Shown here: positions 60,786-64,000 of the stretch, piece after piece
Numbering within the stretch: position 1 is the first letter of the stretch
Layout of the letters: the number at the start of each line of letters is the position of its first letter
Assembly: GCF_029714405.1 (NCBI RefSeq)
Contig: NZ_CP121650.1
Coordinates: 3,601,001 to 3,665,000 of the forward strand
Reading direction: 5' to 3'
From: Bradyrhizobium sp. CB82
GTDB lineage: Bacteria; Pseudomonadota; Alphaproteobacteria; Rhizobiales; Xanthobacteraceae
DNA: 64,000 nt
Position numbers and translations under genes: made by a program
The notes under the pieces: model-generated
Database searches by the model: none
What the model was told of the DNA's origin: nothing
Seen by the model: only the letters and a program-made list of their open reading frames with translations

Positions 60786-60813
60786 AAGGGCCGGCTTCGC
60801 CGGCCTTTGTTTT
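60786..60813 (+). terminator. Intrinsic terminator of the porin gene
   Basis: Stem GGCCGGC (60789-60795) / GCCGGCC (60799-60805), 3-base loop, then TTTGTTTT. Confidence 0.8.
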
Positions 60814-60921
60814 GCATGGCCGGTCAGCGTCACGGGCCTGCGGTAAAGCAAAAATAATTTTTGCTGCTTACGGAACGCGCATGCCGGGACGCGTTATTAT
60901 GGAATTGCCGGGCTGGGTGAG

Positions 60922-61170
60922 ATGGCGAACATGCGTATCTTGGCGTCGGTGGTGATCTCGTTATTCGTCACGCTGCCGTGCTCGGCACAGACGATCCTCA
61001 AATCCGAACCGTTGGTGTTGGCACCCTATGAAGTGGCCTTGGTACAGGATTTTTCCTGCGGACCGGGCCGGGTGCTGAAGGTCACCGGTGCGATCCGCGG
61101 GCTGCATCGGCGCAAGGCCTGCGTGGTGCTGTCGGGCGAGCAGGCATCGCTGGCGATCGCAACGCCCTGA
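60922..61170 (+). CDS. Small exported protein (DUF6719-like)
   Basis: An 82-residue protein with signal peptide MANMRILASVVISLFVTLPC (cleavage near SAQ). Mature part ILKSEPLVLAPYEVALVQDF and GRVLKVTGAIRGLHRRKACV, with two cysteines likely bonded. The text 'LAPYEVA...G-x-VLKVTGAIRG' fits a Bradyrhizobium family I recall as DUF6719. Start may be the second ATG (60931). Confidence 0.7.
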   Translation: MANMRILASVVISLFVTLPCSAQTILKSEPLVLAPYEVALVQDFSCGPGRVLKVTGAIRGLHRRKACVVLSGEQASLAIATP

Positions 61171-61179
61171 AGCGCGTCT

Positions 61180-61434
61180 TCACGAATTGAACTGCGGCTC
61201 CATCCTGGATTGCCGCTCCGCGTCCGCCTTGTTTTTGGCTGGATCCTCGCCGGGACCAACGCGGCACGGCTTGATCTCATAGTCATTGTCCAGGATGCGG
61301 CGCGGCCCCGGCCTGTCCTCGTCGGTCGCGACGTCCACGACCAACCCGCTCTGCTGCGCAATTTTCCAAACATCGGCCTCGCTTGGGTAGGCCTTGCTGA
61401 GTTGGGCGTCGTTGCAAAATAGCGCGTAGGGCAT
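61180..61434 (-). CDS. Small conserved hypothetical protein
   Basis: An 84-residue soluble protein, MPYALFCNDAQLSKAYPSEA, then VWKIAQQSGLVVDVATDEDR and RILDNDYEIKPC. The combination 'ALFCND..LSKAYP' recurs in small Bradyrhizobium hypothetical proteins. It converges with the DUF6719-like gene, 9 bases between stops. Function unknown. Confidence 0.65.
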   Translation of the reverse strand: MPYALFCNDAQLSKAYPSEADVWKIAQQSGLVVDVATDEDRPGPRRILDNDYEIKPCRVGPGEDPAKNKADAERQSRMEPQFNS

Positions 61435-61601
61435 GGGTCCTGCCTCCCGAACGCCCTCAACGCTTAAGCGGATTGAGGGTTTCAGCCGCCGGAGAGCGCG
61501 TCATCACGGATCCGTGATCCGGACGATCGAGGCTTGAGTCGTAAACGAGTCCTGAATCCCGAGAAAAAGAATCCCTGGGACTCCCAGGCTGGAATCAGCG
61601 G

Positions 61602-61721
61602 ATGTTTCTGGCCATGACGACCGACCTGAAAACCTCCTGCGAGCACATGCTCCTGCCGCTCACGCTGGCGCTGTTCGGCGCCTGTGCGGCTAATCTGCTG
61701 CTGGTCTGGTCGTGGCTCTGA
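61602..61721 (+). CDS. Very small membrane protein, candidate
   Basis: A 39-residue frame MFLAMTTDLKTSCEHMLLPL, continuing TLALFGACAANLLLVWSWL, essentially one membrane helix. The alternative start at 61614 (MTTDL) also fits. It is followed by a convergent gene. Uncertain. Confidence 0.4.
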   Translation: MFLAMTTDLKTSCEHMLLPLTLALFGACAANLLLVWSWL

Positions 61722-61731
61722 TGGCCTGAGC

Positions 61732-62118
61732 TTATGTCGCGGCCGGAGGCCGGGGCGGGGGATTGTGGATGGCGTCCCTGACCTTGGCGAGGGTCGACTG
61801 GCAAAACTCCTCGCGCTCGCGCTCGAATCGCTCCTGATGCTTGCGGAAGTTGGCAACCCTGGCTTGTACTTCGCTGCGGAAATCGCCCGATCTCCGGGGC
61901 GGAGAGACCCGGAAGGGCTGTGGCGAAGGCGCCGCCAGCGGCGGCTGGTCGAGCTCACGGACCTCTTCGATCACCACCCCGGAGGCGACCTCCACGGCTG
62001 CCGGAGGGGGCATGGAAGGCGGCCCCGTCAGGAGTGACTCCTCCTTCCGCCCCGTCACGGATTGAACAAAGGCCAGTGTCTGCGCAATCAGCGCATCGCG
62101 TTCCCTGATCCACTTCAT
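61732..62118 (-). CDS. Hypothetical protein with charged C-terminal helix
   Basis: A 128-residue protein from MKWIRERDALIAQTLAFVQS. The middle is Pro-rich and disordered; the second half is a charged helix (FRSEVQARVANFRKHQERFE, REEFCQSTLAKVRDAI). No motif known to me. Earlier starts in the 152-residue frame look less natural. Confidence 0.6.
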   Translation of the reverse strand: MKWIRERDALIAQTLAFVQSVTGRKEESLLTGPPSMPPPAAVEVASGVVIEEVRELDQPPLAAPSPQPFRVSPPRRSGDFRSEVQARVANFRKHQERFEREREEFCQSTLAKVRDAIHNPPPRPPAAT

Positions 62119-62219
62119 GGTCCACCTCTGAGCGCGTCCCATTCCAGCAAACCGGCCGCGCCGAATCAAGGCGCTTGCAGGGGATTGCATATTCTTCCCG
62201 ATCGCCCGAAACTACGGCA

Positions 62220-62384
62220 ATGAAACCGAACAACGAATGGCCCGACGAGGCCGAGGGCTTGCTCCTGGTGCGCGCCTTCCTGTCGCTGCCGCCCGACAAG
62301 CGGCGTCTCGTGCTCAAATTCGCCGATGAGCTGGTACGTGCGCAGGACCGCCACGAGGAGAAGACGGAAGCGTCGCCGACCTGA
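62220..62384 (+). CDS. Small conserved hypothetical protein
   Basis: A 54-residue protein MKPNNEWPDEAEGLLLVRAF, then PPDKRRLVLKFADELVRAQD. Short helical protein of a kind common in Bradyrhizobium; may be regulatory. Divergent from 61732-62118. Confidence 0.55.
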   Translation: MKPNNEWPDEAEGLLLVRAFLSLPPDKRRLVLKFADELVRAQDRHEEKTEASPT

Positions 62385-62425
62385 ACAGCGACGGCGCCCG
62401 CACTCAGGCTAGCTGTAGCGTTTCC

Positions 62426-62668
62426 GTGCACAGCTTGCACGCTGGTGCGACCTCGGCTCGGCGGCTTGGGGCCGGCGCCGTGCTGGTGCGTGCGATCGAG
62501 GAGCATGCCCGCCGGCGCGGCTTTGCGCGGATTTTCCTCTACACGATCAGCGCCGCCCCGTTCTATCAGCGACTCGGCTGGGACCTCGTCGAGCACACCG
62601 ACTGGAAGGGGTTTGGCAAAACCGCCTTCATGTCGCGCACGATCCAGTCAATGTCGCAGCGGTCATAG
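62426..62668 (+). pseudogene. C-terminal fragment of a GNAT acetyltransferase
   Basis: The frame reads GAVLVRAIEEHARRRGFARI, then LYTISAAPFYQRLGWDLVEH, the acetyl-CoA-binding and final part of a GNAT fold (G-x-G-x-x-L ... A-x-x-FY-x-x-LGW). The N-terminal half is absent; upstream bases do not continue the domain. Likely a remnant. Confidence 0.6.
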
Positions 62669-62818
62669 AAACCTTACGCGAAGCTTACAGAACGGGCATG
62701 AAAAGCCATTCTTCCGTAATCTTACGCGCAGCAAATTGTATCAAATCTTAACGTCTGTGGGTTCCATTGGCCGGGTCGCTGCCGGGTCCTCGAGTTGGCC
62801 CCAACCGGACGAGTTGCC

Positions 62819-64000
62819 ATGCGCTTTTTGAATAACCTGAAGATAGTCTTGAAAGTCGGCCTGATCGTGGCCGTGCTGGGCTGCGCGCTCCTGGGCGTGG
62901 CGGCGTTCAGTGCCGTCCAGCTCTCTTCGACGGTTGATAGCTTTTCGGATTTGACAGGCGCCCAAGCTGCGGCGCTGGGCCTGACGCGTGCGCTGCGGCG
63001 GGCGGAATCCTATCACGCCGCGCTCTATGCCACGCTGACGGAGACCACCGAGCAGGGCAACGCCAGGCGCCTCAAGATCGCGAGCGACAACCGCGATGAG
63101 ATCGCCGGCCTCCTCGATGCCGCGATCAAGGGGGATGCAGCCCGCGCCGGCGAAATCCGCGCCATCGGCGACAAGTTGAAGGGCGTGTTTGCCGCCTGCG
63201 ACCCGGTGCTCGAGGCCGGCGCCAAGGCGAGCACGGCGGAGGAAAACGCCAAGGCTGCCGACCGCGCCCACAAGGAGTGCGATCCGGCGATGGATGCAAC
63301 GCTCGCCGATATCGCCAGCTTTGTGACAGTCACGGTCGAACAGGCGACCAAGCGCAGGCAATCGCTCGGCGCGCAGGCCAGCGCCTCGATCCGCACGATG
63401 ATTGGCGTCAGCGCGGTCGGCCTGTTGATCGGCGTCGCGATTGCGCTCTTCCTCGGCCTCAAGGCGATGTCGCAGCCGATTGCCCGGCTCAAGCTCGCGA
63501 TGGAGGGGCTGGCGCGGAACGATCTCGCCACCGAAGTGCCCGAGAAGGATCGCCGCGACGAGATCGGCGAGATGGCGAAGACAGTCGAAATCTTCAAGAC
63601 CAACGCGCTCGAGGTGGAGCGGCTCAAGAAGGCGCAGGAGGACGCCGAGCGGCAGGCCGCCGCGCAGCGCCGGCGCGACATGGTCGATCTCGCCGATGGG
63701 TTCGAGCGCGCGGTCGGCGAAATCATCGACACCGTCGGCTCCGCCTCCACCGAGCTCGAGGCATCGTCCTCGACGCTTGCCACCACCGCGCAGCGCGCCC
63801 AGCAACTGACGTCGGTCGTCGCGGTGGCCTCGGGCGAAGCCACCGGCAACGTCCAGTCGGTCGCAAGCGCGACCGAGGAACTGTCGTCGTCGGTCAACGA
63901 GATCAGTCGCCAGGTGCAGGAATCCGCGCGGATGGCGATCGATGCGGTGGGTCAGGCGCGCTCGACGACCGAGCGGGTGAGCGAGTTGTCGGCCGCAGCG
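62819..64000 (+). CDS. Methyl-accepting chemotaxis protein, partial (3' end outside window)
   Basis: From ATG 62819 the frame stays open for 394 codons to the window edge. N-terminal helix MRFLNNLKIVLKVGLIVAVL, a periplasmic helical-bundle sensor (SSTVDSFSDLTGAQAAALGL...), second helix (~residues 185-205, MIGVSAVGLLIGVAIALFLG), a HAMP domain (MSQPIARLKLAMEGLARNDL...DEIGEMAKTVEIFK), then the start of the methylated signalling coil (ELEASSSTLATTAQRAQQL, ATEELSSSVNEISRQVQESA). The tip region lies outside the window. Ligand unknown. Confidence 0.93.
   Translation, partial: MRFLNNLKIVLKVGLIVAVLGCALLGVAAFSAVQLSSTVDSFSDLTGAQAAALGLTRALRRAESYHAALYATLTETTEQGNARRLKIASDNRDEIAGLLDAAIKGDAARAGEIRAIGDKLKGVFAACDPVLEAGAKASTAEENAKAADRAHKECDPAMDATLADIASFVTVTVEQATKRRQSLGAQASASIRTMIGVSAVGLLIGVAIALFLGLKAMSQPIARLKLAMEGLARNDLATEVPEKDRRDEIGEMAKTVEIFKTNALEVERLKKAQEDAERQAAAQRRRDMVDLADGFERAVGEIIDTVGSASTELEASSSTLATTAQRAQQLTSVVAVASGEATGNVQSVASATEELSSSVNEISRQVQESARMAIDAVGQARSTTERVSELSAAA

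Overview
This is a GC-rich alphaproteobacterial chromosomal segment. Gene content and dispersed repeats point to Bradyrhizobium or a close relative: a SAM-domain adenylate cyclase with ATPase and TPR modules, an Omp25-type porin, a double PilZ protein, a BTLCP peptidase, DUF2336 and PAS_5 proteins, CtrA-type sites, and several palindromic elements of the kind scattered through Bradyrhizobium intergenic DNA. The species is an inference; no rRNA or tRNA gene was recognised.

Layout. 1-5235: the end of a TPR protein, a large SAM-cyclase-ATPase-TPR protein, and a DUF4242 protein. 5384-9988: an FAD-linked oxidoreductase, a decayed IS110 copy between 63-bp inverted repeats, a broken paralogue, and the intact gene it copies. 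10108-12870: small membrane protein, gamma-carbonic anhydrase, RMF-like protein, a frameshifted ribbon-helix-helix-like gene inside a dispersed repeat, and exported or coiled-coil proteins. 13034-18927: a polyamine-type ABC transporter operon ending in an Asp/Glu-racemase-family gene, divergent from a GntR/FCD regulator. 18969-24121: small hypotheticals, a haloperoxidase/PAP2 remnant, BTLCP protein, PilZ protein, zinc alcohol dehydrogenase, membrane protein and cupin. 24158-26028: a palindromic repeat, a complete IS110-family element with candidate structured RNA upstream of its transposase, and a truncated acetyltransferase. 26057-31536: PAS_5 protein, rhomboid protease, CBS protein, patatin, exported protein and a small protein. 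31821-38497: a PAS-GGDEF-EAL gene cut by an in-frame TGA, a serine hydrolase, nitroreductase and threonyl-tRNA synthetase.

38656-47992 holds a ClpP-fold (COG3904-like) gene with a 15-bp tandem repeat in its 5' end, an MFS transporter, an alpha/beta hydrolase, an amino-acid permease, YidD, and a second COG3904-like protein. 48061-54747 is mostly housekeeping and signalling: an Fe-S scaffold, FolE, HisI, a lytic transglycosylase behind a CtrA-type site, DUF2336, a response regulator-HPt pair and NAD kinase. 54931-64000 has an S10 peptidase, a second serine hydrolase, a run of small exported proteins, the porin, and the start of a chemotaxis receptor that runs off the end.

No single new defence or biosynthetic system stands out. 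The more unusual signals are the two IS110 copies (one intact, one boxed by inverted repeats), coding DNA invaded by hairpin or tandem repeats, the interrupted c-di-GMP gene, and three perfect CtrA-consensus sites upstream of unrelated genes.
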